From Pontibacter coccineus (GTDB lineage Bacteria; Bacteroidota; Bacteroidia; Cytophagales; Hymenobacteraceae), in NCBI RefSeq assembly GCF_030546575.1, contig NZ_JAUOTN010000002.1:248001-312000 (forward strand): a stretch of DNA of 64,000 nucleotides, in the 5' to 3' direction. Numbering within the stretch: position 1 is the stretch's first letter; each line of letters opens with the position of its first letter. The notes beneath the pieces are model-generated. The model did not search any database, was not told the origin of the DNA, and saw only the letters and a list, made by a program, of their open reading frames with translations. A program made the position numbers and the translations under genes. This document shows, in pieces, positions 55,924-64,000 of the stretch.

Positions 55924-56269
55924 AGTTCTGATCTCCTCAGTTTATAGTTATAGATTAAATGGAATAGTAAAGGCTTGAATGAATTTGACTTCGCCATTGC
56001 GCAGCACAAGGTGCCGGAACAGAAGCAAAGCCTTGTTCACGCTACATCAAAAAAATGGTGATTATACCTATTTAGTTAGTGTAACTGAACGTTTTAGCTA
56101 TACGAACCTTACGGAGGAGGGTTATTAGGCGAACATCAGGAAATGGCGTGATTGTGGCTGGCGGAACTGCCCGCGGCACGATGCTTTGGGGTGATGCGGA
56201 ACCAAGGCTATGTCTCTGATTTAGATGACCTTTTTCTGATTCAAAAGGTCACATTATATTTTTATGAAT

Positions 56270-56303
56270 TTGGTTATTTATAAGAACTTATTTTTTACCT
56301 TTG
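56270..56303 (+). promoter_or_regulatory. Bacteroidota-type promoter of cspA
   Basis: TTG at 56270-56272, 23-nt spacer, TACCTTTG at 56296-56303. The leader to the ATG at 56329 is short and AT-rich. The rest of 55924-56269 shows no further gene. Confidence 0.72.
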
Positions 56304-56328
56304 CTTCTATTATTAACAATTATTTATC

Positions 56329-56520
56329 ATGCAAACAGGTAAAGTAAAATTCTACAACGTATCTAAGGGCTTCGGCTTCATCGTAGCTGACGATACAAAC
56401 CAAGACATCTTCGTTCACCAGACTGGTCTAGTTCACGAAATCCGTGAGAACGACCGTGTTTCTTTCGAAGTGAAAGATGGCAAAAAAGGATTGAATGCAA
56501 TTAACGTAGAGCGTATCTAA
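56329..56520 (+). CDS. cspA: Cold-shock domain protein
   Basis: 63 residues, a single cold-shock domain. RNP1 is KGFGFIVAD and RNP2 is DIFVHQTGL; the aromatic residues stack on single-stranded RNA or DNA. Such proteins melt RNA secondary structure at low temperature or during growth. Single gene with a good promoter and terminator, divergent from the low-complexity protein gene. Confidence 0.96.
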   Translation: MQTGKVKFYNVSKGFGFIVADDTNQDIFVHQTGLVHEIRENDRVSFEVKDGKKGLNAINVERI

Positions 56521-56565
56521 GTTAAAGAACATATAGCCCTTTAGGCAGGGCATTCATCTATTTTG

Positions 56566-56594
56566 ACCCGCTCAGTTTACTGAGCGGGTTTTTT
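56566..56594 (+). terminator. Rho-independent terminator of cspA
   Basis: ACCCGCTCAGT (56566-56576) pairs with ACTGAGCGGGT (56579-56589), followed by TTTTT. The convergent EEP gene ends at 56593, within the T run. Confidence 0.92.
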
Positions 56595-57693
56595 ATTTAA
56601 TACCGTTTTTAGTTTCTTTTTCTCCGTTGCGTTCCTCTCCTTTTTCCAGCCCTTCCTCTATCAACTCATTAGCCTCCTCATGGTCTTCCGCATCGGCCTT
56701 GGGGGGCTGCTGTTCTTCCTGGTGCTTTGGTTCATAGTTCAGTGTGATCAGGATAGGGAAGTGATCGGATCCGAACTTCGGCAGTCGTTGCATGTGCACC
56801 AATCGGAATGAAGGATCATAAAAGACATGGTCCAGGGGGTAGCGGAAAAGTGGTACGTAGGCATTGTACGTATTGTAGAAGCCGCGGCCAACCCGCGGGT
56901 CCAGCATACCGCTTATCTGCTTGAAGAGTTTAGTAGTGCTCGACCAGGCCACATCGTTCAGGTCTCCGGCTACAATGGAGGGGTGCGGCGATTTTTTTAC
57001 AGCCTTTGCCGCAATCAGGAGTTCCGCCTCGCGGGTTTCGGTGTTTTGCATCAGCCGGGGTGGCTGCGGGTGCACCGTATACAAGTCAAACAGCAGGCCG
57101 CTCGGCAGCTCGATGATGGTGAAGAAAGAGGGAATATCGTCTTCTACCATAAAGCGTATCTCACTATCCAGAAGCTTGAACTTACTGTAGAGGAGCATGC
57201 CGTAGGTATTCTCCAGTGGCTTTTTGATGGCATAGGGGAAGCGCTTGTCGAGTTCAGGCTGCAGGTGTTCGTGCCATGCCTGGTTGGGTTCGTTGATCAG
57301 CAAGATGTCAGGATCGGTGCGCAGGACGAGCTGCAAAAAGTTCTCGTACTTCTTGTTGGTCATGCGCACATTCGACACCATCAGGGTGATAGCGTTGGCT
57401 GGCCTTTCCACTTCCGTACGCAGGGCTTCGATGGGGGCGAGTGGTGTAAAGTAATACACGTAGCGCAACTCATTCACTATAGCCAGCACCCAAAGCACAA
57501 GCATAGCGATCTCGCCCGTGCTACCTGTCATACCAAAAAGCACCACGTATGCCACCAGTACGCCTGTAAGCAGTATGGCCACATGCAAGCGGGGGAAATC
57601 AAGCACCCTGATCCACCATAAGGGGGATTTAATGAGTGGGAGAAAAGAAAATAGCGTCAGAACGGATCCGGCTATCTGGAGGGTGAGCTTCAT
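56593..57693 (-). CDS. Membrane-anchored endonuclease/exonuclease/phosphatase (EEP) family protein
   Basis: 366 residues: three hydrophobic segments (about 5-85), then an EEP domain. Motifs are VSNVRMTNKKYENF, ILLINEPN, TVHPQPP, GDLNDVAWS and the terminal GSDHFPILI with catalytic His. The C-terminus is a 45-residue Glu/Lys-rich tail. Members hydrolyse phosphodiesters in nucleic acids or lipids; with this topology the domain may face the periplasm. Substrate unknown. Its stop is in the cspA terminator region. Confidence 0.87.
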   Translation of the reverse strand: MKLTLQIAGSVLTLFSFLPLIKSPLWWIRVLDFPRLHVAILLTGVLVAYVVLFGMTGSTGEIAMLVLWVLAIVNELRYVYYFTPLAPIEALRTEVERPANAITLMVSNVRMTNKKYENFLQLVLRTDPDILLINEPNQAWHEHLQPELDKRFPYAIKKPLENTYGMLLYSKFKLLDSEIRFMVEDDIPSFFTIIELPSGLLFDLYTVHPQPPRLMQNTETREAELLIAAKAVKKSPHPSIVAGDLNDVAWSSTTKLFKQISGMLDPRVGRGFYNTYNAYVPLFRYPLDHVFYDPSFRLVHMQRLPKFGSDHFPILITLNYEPKHQEEQQPPKADAEDHEEANELIEEGLEKGEERNGEKETKNGIK

Positions 57694-57830
57694 ATGACTG
57701 CAAGCAAATAGGTATAGGACTTAAGATATACAGCATACTTTCAATGGTAATTTTTTGTTGTAATAGCTTGCTGTTTCTTGTTAGGGTATAAAGCGTTCGC
57801 TGCAAAGTATAGAGCGTAGGTATGCACAAA

Positions 57831-57873
57831 AGCAAAAGGGCCGAAGCTAGATTTTAGCTTCGGCCCTTTTGCT
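57831..57873 (-). terminator. Terminator of gldH
   Basis: A perfect 19-bp inverted repeat (57831-57849 with 57855-57873) with a 5-nt loop, and a T-rich tail on the minus strand. Confidence 0.9.
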
Positions 57874-57891
57874 TCCTAATTACGTTCGGTA

Positions 57892-58368
57892 CTAATCGGC
57901 GGCTTCTTCCACACGCACCCCCACTGCCAGAATGTTCGGAAGCGGATCGCGGCGCATGTACTGCGTGAGCTGGAGGCGGTAAGTACCCACTTGCGGGAAC
58001 GTAACACCCTCGAGCGCAAGCGACTGCATGTCGTAAATGTCGCTCGATCCTTTGCCTTCAGGCTTCCCTGTTTTGGCATCCATCAGGTGCAGTTCGTGTA
58101 GCGACGACGACAACTGGCTGCTGTCCGGAGCCGTGAGGCGGTGCTGCAGGTATAGGTTATAGTAGTCGTAAGCCAAAGAGTAGCGCACATTGAAGTATAC
58201 GTTGTACCGCTTGGTGGTATCCTCAATGGCAAACTCAAACACGGGCGCATTGTCTACTGTCCAGTTCTTATCAGGCAGTTCTACGTTCTGCTCATATACC
58301 CGCGAGGGGTCGCAAGCCGACAGTAGAAAGGTGCCTGCTACTGCCAGCATTAGCATTATTTTACGCAT
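57892..58368 (-). CDS. gldH: Gliding-motility lipoprotein GldH
   Basis: 158 residues. Signal and lipobox MLAVAGTFLLSAC (Cys near 18), then DPSRVYEQNVELPDKNW, typical of GldH, and a beta-rich domain ending GVRVEEAAD. GldH is needed for gliding in Flavobacterium and is associated with the type IX secretion/gliding machinery. The ATG at 58368 overlaps the stop of the RicT gene by 8 bp, suggesting translational coupling. Confidence 0.93.
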   Translation of the reverse strand: MRKIMLMLAVAGTFLLSACDPSRVYEQNVELPDKNWTVDNAPVFEFAIEDTTKRYNVYFNVRYSLAYDYYNLYLQHRLTAPDSSQLSSSLHELHLMDAKTGKPEGKGSSDIYDMQSLALEGVTFPQVGTYRLQLTQYMRRDPLPNILAVGVRVEEAAD

Positions 58369-60013
58369 CTGGTGAAGGTGATTTAGGTTGGTCTGGTTTC
58401 GGCCCACGGTTCGGTCTGCGTGACCGCTGACGCCTGGGCTGCTGCGGTGCGCCATCGCCCTGCGGCGGCTGACCTTCCGGTCTGCCTTCACCACGAGGCT
58501 GTCTGGGCGCTCCGCCTTCCCGTGCCGGTCTCGGCTCACGCGGCTGCTTCTCGCCTTCCCTTGGCTGTCTATCCTCCCTGTTTTCACGTCCTTCACGATT
58601 GCCACGGTTGCGTGGCGGGCGCTGCTTTTTAGGGCGCTGGCCCTGTTCTGCCGGTGCTCCATCAACTCCTGCATCAGGCATTGCCGCTTTCGGCTGCTGC
58701 TGATCAGTAGGTTTTGCTTCGCGTGGGCCTCTGTCACGGCCACGGCCGTCCCGCTGGCCTCTGCTGTCGCGGGGTCCTCTGTCTTCACGTGGACCGCGGT
58801 CTTCCCGAGGAGCACGCGGCTCCCTGGGCTCACGGGTTTCGGTTTCCTGCACGCGATTTCCCGGTGCGCCTTCTACCTTATCGCCAACTGACTTTTTCTT
58901 CTTTTTCTTCTTCTTTTTGTTTTTGAACTTGTCGTCAAGGCGTTCGAGGCTGCCCTCTACCTGTGCTACAAATTCATTCTGCTTCGACTCTTGTACAGGC
59001 TCCTCCACCAGCGTTTCAGGTACAACGCCCTGGCTGTTCATTTTCAGGATTTCGTGCACGCGCTCCACCGGTACCGGGTACCAGTTATTGTCGCCCCGGT
59101 AGCCGAACCACATCATCTTTTTAAAGATGTCTGTTTTCTGCAGCATGGCGTCACCCTGCTTAGTCTGCAGCGGACGCGACACGGTAGGTATGTCCTTGAG
59201 CGCCTCCATGTAGGTTTCCAGTTCGTAGTTGAGGCAGCACTTCAGGCGTCCGCACTGGCCCGACAGTTTGCTCGGGTTAAGCGACAGGTTCTGGTAACGG
59301 GCAGCCGTAGTCGACACACTCTTGAAATCGGTGAGCCAGGTAGAGCAGCACAGTTCACGTCCGCAGGACCCTATACCTCCCAGGCGGCCGGCCTCGTGAC
59401 GCAGACTGATCTGGCGCATCTCGATGCGTACCTTAAACTCCTCGGCCAGCTTTTTGATCAGGTCACGGAAGTCGACGCGGTCGTCGGCTGAGTAGTAGAA
59501 AGTTGCCTTGGAGCGGTCGGCCTGAAATTCCACATCCGAGAGTTTCATGCGAAGTCCCGTCTGCTGGATGATTTCGCGGGAACGGTACATGGTTGTGGCT
59601 TCCTGCTCCTGCACTTCGCGCAGCTTCTCCAGATCGCGCTCATTGGCGATGCGGTAGATGGTGCGTATCTCCTCGTTGTTGTCTACCTTCTTCTTGAGCA
59701 TCTGCAGGCGCACGAGCTCGCCTTTCAGCGATACATTGCCTATGTGATGCCCATTGGGAACGTCTACGACCACCGGGTCGCCGGTGGTCAGGTCGAGTCT
59801 GTTTATGTTTCGGAAGAAATCTTTGCGTCCTCCCTTGAATCTTATTTCTACGATGTCAAACTCCTCAAACGCGGTTGGAATCTCCATATCGCTGAGCCAG
59901 TCGAACACATTTAAACGGTTGCAGCCTCCTGTGCTACAGCCGCCGTTGCTTTTGCAGCCGCCTGGTTTTTCGCCGGTGCTGCATCCGCCACTAGAACATG
60001 AACTACATCCCAC
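58361..60013 (-). CDS. ricT: PSP1/RicT (YaaT)-like protein with long Lys- and Arg-rich tail
   Basis: 550 residues. A Cys-rich start (GCSSCSSGGCSTGEKPGGC) precedes the PSP1 core (about 45-340), with GGIGSCGRELCCSTWL and SGQCGRLKCCLNYE, cysteines that in RicT ligate Fe-S clusters of the RicAFT complex, a specificity factor for RNase Y. From about 370 the protein becomes a nine-Lys run and then a roughly 170-residue Arg/Pro/Gly/Glu-rich disordered tail, absent from B. subtilis RicT. Upstream of gldH and overlapping it, as commonly found in Bacteroidota. Confidence 0.9.
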   Translation of the reverse strand: MGCSSCSSGGCSTGEKPGGCKSNGGCSTGGCNRLNVFDWLSDMEIPTAFEEFDIVEIRFKGGRKDFFRNINRLDLTTGDPVVVDVPNGHHIGNVSLKGELVRLQMLKKKVDNNEEIRTIYRIANERDLEKLREVQEQEATTMYRSREIIQQTGLRMKLSDVEFQADRSKATFYYSADDRVDFRDLIKKLAEEFKVRIEMRQISLRHEAGRLGGIGSCGRELCCSTWLTDFKSVSTTAARYQNLSLNPSKLSGQCGRLKCCLNYELETYMEALKDIPTVSRPLQTKQGDAMLQKTDIFKKMMWFGYRGDNNWYPVPVERVHEILKMNSQGVVPETLVEEPVQESKQNEFVAQVEGSLERLDDKFKNKKKKKKKKKSVGDKVEGAPGNRVQETETREPREPRAPREDRGPREDRGPRDSRGQRDGRGRDRGPREAKPTDQQQPKAAMPDAGVDGAPAEQGQRPKKQRPPRNRGNREGRENREDRQPREGEKQPREPRPAREGGAPRQPRGEGRPEGQPPQGDGAPQQPRRQRSRRPNRGPKPDQPKSPSPDA

Positions 60014-60249
60014 TATTTATATCTCCTATATAGCCGTGAGGCTTCTTGTTTTCTTATTGTCTGAATTAACAAATATACTAATTTTTTGAGCTTATGCTCA
60101 ACATGCCAACTTTTGTGCCTGCGGTTTCTAACAGACAGGAACATAAATTAGTGCTTTTACGGGAGATTAAGCAGCGTGGGACAAAGCGAATTCTGAAAAT
60201 GCTCTCAGACAGGTATGGCTGTGAAGGGATTATCGCCTAATTTTAGAGG

Positions 60250-61665
60250 ATGCTTCGAAAACTCCTGTCACACGCTGCGATCTATGGCTTGTCTGCACAG
60301 ATACCCCGTTTGGCGGGTGTGCTGGCTCTGCCGCTGATCACCCAGCACCTGACCCCGATCGATTATGGGGTGGCGGGGGTCGTGACGGCTTATTACAGCG
60401 CGCTGATCATGCTGCAGTCGCTGGGCTTTACGGTGGTGATGGAAAACAGCTTCGCGCGGCACCCCACCCGTTTCCAATGGATCTGGCGCCAACTCTATGG
60501 TTTTCTGACCAGCTGGTCAGTGCTTTATGGGTTGCTTTCGATGGGCATACTCTATTGGGTGGTGCCTGCGGATGCGCATGATAACCGCTTGCTCATTGCG
60601 CTGCTTGTCGGGATCCCCATGGTCTTTTTTGTAGTCACCGATCTGTTTGGGGGGATGTATTGCCTGCATACGCAGCGGCCTTTGCCCATTGCGCTGCGAT
60701 CTTTCCTGATGGGAGGCGTGAACGTCATCCTGACCATTTATTTTATCGCAGGACTTAAGATGGGGTATATGGGTTGGTTTTATGCCAGCACCATTTCGAC
60801 GGCGGCAGGCTTTGTGGTAAGTCTCTACATTATCGCCAAACAGAAACTCTGGCCTATCTTTCATTTTAAATGGCACCGCATCCGGCATAGCCTTAAAGTC
60901 TCGTTACCAGCCGTGCCGCACGGGCTTTCCTTTTTTATGCTCGACACGTCTGACCGCCTGGTACTGGATGTGCTCGGCACCCCTGTCGGGCGGATTGGCC
61001 TTTACAACGTGGCATCGAATTTCGGGATTTATTTCGCATCGGCCAGCTTTGCGGTGGTGCAGGCGGCAACACCACTTTACATGAAACTTTATGCCCAGAC
61101 AAAGAGCATAGAAGCCGCCCTGCAGGCCCGCTACATGACCTATACCTTGCAACTGCTCTTTTTCATCGGCACGTTTACCGCAAGCCTTTGGATGAAGGAA
61201 ATATTCGGTTTTCTGATCCGCAACGAGGAGCTGCAACAAGCCTATCCGCTGGCTATCGTCATTCTGATGGGGTATAACTTCCGACCCATGTACATGGCTG
61301 TGATTAACCTGCTCACCTTCCATGAAAAAACAAACAAACTCTGGCGCATCTCCACGGTGGCAGGTATAGGCAACATCGTGCTCAACCTGATACTCGTGCC
61401 GCTCTTTGGTTTTCAGATGGCAGCCTGGACAACTTTTGCCGCGCTGATGTATATGGGCTATGCAGGTTTTTTCCTGCAGGTATACAAAGAGTTGGCCTTG
61501 GTGCGCTACCATGCCATTTGGTGGTTACTGGCAACGGTTGCCTTGCTGGTGTTGGCCTATCAAATGCGGGAAGTAGCGGTGTGGCAAAAAACGTTGGTCA
61601 CACTCCTGAGTTTGAGTGCAGGTATAGCGGCATTTTGGAAGTATAGGAGCAAGGCGCAGTTCTAA
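60250..61665 (+). CDS. Oligosaccharide flippase / polysaccharide export protein (Wzx/MATE-like)
   Basis: 471 residues with about fourteen hydrophobic segments. IPRLAGVLALPLITQHLTPIDYG at the start and LPAVPHGLSFFMLDTSDRLVL in the middle are typical of polysaccharide-flippase members of the MOP superfamily. It probably moves lipid-linked glycans across the inner membrane. No glycosyltransferase genes are adjacent. Confidence 0.9.
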   Translation: MLRKLLSHAAIYGLSAQIPRLAGVLALPLITQHLTPIDYGVAGVVTAYYSALIMLQSLGFTVVMENSFARHPTRFQWIWRQLYGFLTSWSVLYGLLSMGILYWVVPADAHDNRLLIALLVGIPMVFFVVTDLFGGMYCLHTQRPLPIALRSFLMGGVNVILTIYFIAGLKMGYMGWFYASTISTAAGFVVSLYIIAKQKLWPIFHFKWHRIRHSLKVSLPAVPHGLSFFMLDTSDRLVLDVLGTPVGRIGLYNVASNFGIYFASASFAVVQAATPLYMKLYAQTKSIEAALQARYMTYTLQLLFFIGTFTASLWMKEIFGFLIRNEELQQAYPLAIVILMGYNFRPMYMAVINLLTFHEKTNKLWRISTVAGIGNIVLNLILVPLFGFQMAAWTTFAALMYMGYAGFFLQVYKELALVRYHAIWWLLATVALLVLAYQMREVAVWQKTLVTLLSLSAGIAAFWKYRSKAQF

Positions 61666-61710
61666 GGAAACCGCGGCAATAGCTTATACCTGAAAATCTT
61701 TTTTAGAACA

Positions 61711-61746
61711 AAAAAACCGGCAGCAAGGTATAGGCCTGCTGCCGGT
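61711..61746 (-). terminator. Terminator of the alcohol dehydrogenase gene
   Basis: ACCGGCAGCA pairs with TGCTGCCGGT (61716-61746), with a T run on the minus strand. It lies 24 bp past the stop at 61770. The loop carries AAGGTATAGG, the over-represented word. Confidence 0.87.
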
Positions 61747-61769
61747 CTTCTAATTGAGTGGTCTCCAGT

Positions 61770-62933
61770 TTATGGTTTTAGTACCACCTTCAGGCAGTTG
61801 TCTTCTTTTTTGTTGAAGATGTCGTACATGCGCGACGCTTCTGCCAGGGGCACGGTGTGGGTAATGATGTCGTCGAGTTTTACTTTGCCTTCCTGAACCA
61901 GCGAGATGAGGTGATCGATGTAGCGGTGCACCCAGGCTTGGCCACCACGCAGGGTCAGCCCCTTGTCGAACCACTTGTACAGCGGGAAGTTGTTGTAGGG
62001 CGAGCCGTAAACACCCACCACCGTCACAGTACCCGCGCGTCGTACGGCGTCCATGCATTTCTCGAGTACCTTCATAGTGCCTTTTTCCATCTGCACAACG
62101 TTCATGGCTTTTTCCAGCACGGTGCGGTCGGCCTCCATACCTACGGCATCCACGCACACATCAGCCCCGTAGCCCCCGGTCATATCGCGTATCACCTGCA
62201 CGGCATCCACTTCTGAAGCATTGATCACCTCCACATTGGCTGATTTGCGGGCTATCTCCAGACGGTAGTGCTCTATATCCACGCCAATCACCCGTTTGGC
62301 TCCTTGCAGCCAAGCCGATTTCATGGCCATGATGCCTACCGGTCCGCATCCCCACACCACCACTGTCTCACCTCCTTTCAGCTGCGCCCAGTCAATAGCG
62401 GCCCAACCGGTCGGGAAGATGTCTGTCAGGAAAAGCACCTGCTCGTCTGTCAGGTTATCTTGTACTTTGCGTGGACCGTAGTCAGCGTAAGGCACGCGCA
62501 CGTACTCTGCCTGCCCGCCATTGTAGCCGCCGTAAATATCGGTATAGCCAAACAAAGCGGCGCCGACGCCCTTCATCATCGGGACTTCCCCTTCAGGTCC
62601 GTAGTTATCCGGGTTGGAATTTTCGCAGTGCGTGGGAAGTTGCATGTTGCAGTAATGGCAGGTGCCGCAGGAAATAGGGAAGGGCACTACCACACGGTCG
62701 CCTTTCTTAAGGTTTTTCACGCCTGTGCCCACTTCCTCGACAATGCCCATGAACTCGTGGCCCATCACCATGTCGCGGCCCTGGGGCACCATGCCGTTGT
62801 AGATGTGCAGGTCGGAGCCGCAAATGGCCGTGGAGGTTACCCGAAGTATACAGTCGCGCGCGTCCTCTATGCTGGGGTCATCGATGGTCTCCACCTGTAT
62901 GTCTTTCATTTTGTGGAATACTGCTGCTTTCAT
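61770..62933 (-). CDS. Zinc-dependent alcohol/formaldehyde-type dehydrogenase
   Basis: 387 residues of the medium-chain family. Catalytic zinc ligand Cys38 in AICGSD and GHE at 58-60; structural zinc cysteines 89, 92, 95 and 103; NAD motif GCGPVGIMAM. The insertion around 105-140 and the PTGWAAIDWAQLKGG block resemble glutathione-independent formaldehyde dehydrogenase relatives. Substrate inferred only to class level. Single gene with its own terminator. Confidence 0.9.
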   Translation of the reverse strand: MKAAVFHKMKDIQVETIDDPSIEDARDCILRVTSTAICGSDLHIYNGMVPQGRDMVMGHEFMGIVEEVGTGVKNLKKGDRVVVPFPISCGTCHYCNMQLPTHCENSNPDNYGPEGEVPMMKGVGAALFGYTDIYGGYNGGQAEYVRVPYADYGPRKVQDNLTDEQVLFLTDIFPTGWAAIDWAQLKGGETVVVWGCGPVGIMAMKSAWLQGAKRVIGVDIEHYRLEIARKSANVEVINASEVDAVQVIRDMTGGYGADVCVDAVGMEADRTVLEKAMNVVQMEKGTMKVLEKCMDAVRRAGTVTVVGVYGSPYNNFPLYKWFDKGLTLRGGQAWVHRYIDHLISLVQEGKVKLDDIITHTVPLAEASRMYDIFNKKEDNCLKVVLKP

Positions 62934-63089
62934 AGTTTATTTTTTAGGTTTCCGTATTAGCTTCTATAAGCTTTTGTATTTTTCAGTACTTCAGTTTAAC
63001 GTAAGCAGTGAAGGCGGGTTATTGCGGGAACCGTGTTATTGGCCCTGGTGCTGGCTGCGTTTAGTTCTTGTGTTTCAAATATTTACATC

Positions 63090-63965
63090 ATGCAAACTCA
63101 GGCTTCTTATACTTTCTCCTTTTTGCGTGAACACGATGTTCCCGCGCTCTACGATACCTATGTGGCGGCTTTTGCCGACTACATCATCCCCATCAAAGTA
63201 AGCAGGGAGGAATTTTCCATGAAGTTCAAGCGGGAAGGAGTAGAACCTACCTTCTGTGTGGGCGCCTTCTACGGCGGGCAATTGGTGGGCTTCATAATGA
63301 CTGGGCTGGGGGAGTGGCAGGGCGTACCCACCGCTTACAACGCGGGCACAGGTGTGATGCCTGAGCATCGGGGGCATCAGTTAACCCAACGGCTCTATAC
63401 GTTCCTGCTACCCAAGCTGCGCGAAAGTGGCATTGAACAATGTTTGCTGGAGGTTATCGAGGGCAATGTGGCCGCCTTTAAGGTATACCGCTCCCTTGGC
63501 TTCGAGGTAAGCCGTTCGCTGGATTGCTACCGGAGCCCCGTTGGCGAATTGCTGCTTTCAGACGAAGAGTCTGAGCCTGTGGCGGAAATCAGGCAGGCTG
63601 GCAAGCCAGACTGGAAAACCTATGATAATTTTTGTGATATAAGGCCGAGCTGGCAAAACACCAAAGAGGCTTTTTGCAAAAACCCCGATCAGAAACTGGT
63701 GCTAGAGGCCTATGCAGAAGAACAACCGGTAGGCTACCTGGCTTTACTCCCGCGTACAGGCGTTATTGCCCAATTGGGGGTGCATCCGGCTAACCGTAAC
63801 CAGGGTATAGCGAAGGCGCTGCTGAAAGAAGCGATAAAACAAACCCCGGCCTCGGCCCTGTTGCTGCTCAACATAGATCATACAAGCACCACCCTGGCTG
63901 CTTTTTTAGAGCGTATGCATCTCAACCGCTTTCTCACACAGCACGAAATGCTCCTGCGCCTGTAG
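63090..63965 (+). CDS. Tandem GNAT acetyltransferase
   Basis: 291 residues with two GNAT modules. The first (about 1-150) has GTGVMPEHRGHQLTQRLYTF as the acetyl-CoA loop; the second (about 170-290) has LGVHPANRNQGIAKALLKEA. Tandem GNATs may use one active and one structural domain. Substrate unknown. The ATG at 63090 is preferred over a GTG at 63033, whose added residues resemble no conserved lead. The 35 bases after the stop reach the window end. Confidence 0.88.
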   Translation: MQTQASYTFSFLREHDVPALYDTYVAAFADYIIPIKVSREEFSMKFKREGVEPTFCVGAFYGGQLVGFIMTGLGEWQGVPTAYNAGTGVMPEHRGHQLTQRLYTFLLPKLRESGIEQCLLEVIEGNVAAFKVYRSLGFEVSRSLDCYRSPVGELLLSDEESEPVAEIRQAGKPDWKTYDNFCDIRPSWQNTKEAFCKNPDQKLVLEAYAEEQPVGYLALLPRTGVIAQLGVHPANRNQGIAKALLKEAIKQTPASALLLLNIDHTSTTLAAFLERMHLNRFLTQHEMLLRL

Positions 63966-64000
63966 CAGGTATGGCAATCCCCTTTAATCTGCCTAATTTG

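Noticed and set aside
58369-58833. Extension of gldH upstream in its frame through the RicT tail, or a frameshift fusion at the poly-Lys tract
   Set aside because: The upstream residues are an out-of-frame reading of Arg/Gly-rich codons. A TAG in that frame at 58873-58875 lies between the Lys tract and the extension, so slippage there could not enter it. The lipoprotein signal at 58368 is clear.

Overview
The window looks like a chromosomal segment of a Bacteroidota bacterium, most likely order Cytophagales and probably Hymenobacteraceae (Pontibacter-like). This placement is an inference. It rests on a gliding-motility lipoprotein (GldH), a TonB-dependent receptor, a BatD-like protein, the alternative Bacteroidota GlmU-like protein, type B ribosomal protein L31, and several promoters of the Bacteroidota form TTG-N17-23-TAnnTTTG. 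Most genes are GC-rich. A few islands (the IR-flanked nuclease at 14.7-15.2 kb, the BRCT gene at 17-18 kb, the hypothetical gene at 22.9 kb) are clearly more AT-rich. No tRNA, rRNA, CRISPR array, prophage or classical transposase was seen.

Layout. 0-6.5 kb (minus strand): the 3' part of a PpiC-type lipoprotein foldase, a three-gene PP2C/STAS/HATPase partner-switching module, guaB and a rhodanese. 6.5-12.6 kb (plus): a PnuC-family vitamin transporter, a small ORF, a NadR-like kinase whose start lies in a 29-bp inverted repeat, an aldose-epimerase-like protein, then a TPP riboswitch driving a TonB-dependent receptor. Together these suggest a thiamine or nicotinamide-riboside uptake cluster. 12.6-13.4 kb is an intergenic hairpin-array repeat that recurs at 51.4-51.9 kb. 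13.4-22.3 kb: glutaryl-CoA dehydrogenase, a 448-bp DUF559 nuclease element with perfect 32-bp inverted ends, a PLD-like nuclease, ruvB, a BRCT protein, queG, a BatD-like protein and aroC. 22.3-34 kb: two ion antiporters, an Nfu-type Fe-S protein, secDF, a TrkA/KtrA-like regulator, udk, rdgB and a phosphoribosyltransferase. 34-45 kb (mostly plus): rpmE2, a GlmU-like protein, a polymerase III delta-prime-like subunit, hemC, an alanine/Na+ symporter (minus), a cyclophilin, an SDR reductase, a Na+-dependent neurotransmitter-family transporter with a 53-residue MetS-like partner, and a helix-hairpin-helix protein. 44.6-47.1 kb (minus): NUDIX hydrolase, peptidase-like lipoprotein and an EEISWGQR membrane protein. 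47.4-51.3 kb: a 1318-residue SF1 helicase. 52-64 kb: a lipoprotein, an NmrA reductase, a 679-residue Ser/Gly/Tyr/Gln protein resembling the prion-like domains of FUS/EWS, cspA, an EEP-family phosphatase, gldH, a RicT/PSP1 protein with a long Arg-rich tail, a flippase, a zinc alcohol dehydrogenase and a tandem GNAT protein.

Themes. The most unusual items are the all-low-complexity SYGQ-type protein next to the cold-shock gene, the inverted-repeat-bounded single-gene nuclease element, the long inverted repeat over the kinase start, the dispersed hairpin-array repeats, and a strongly over-represented GGTATA/TATACC word found in genes, spacers and terminators in both orientations. Transcription units are punctuated by many clear hairpin terminators, listed individually.
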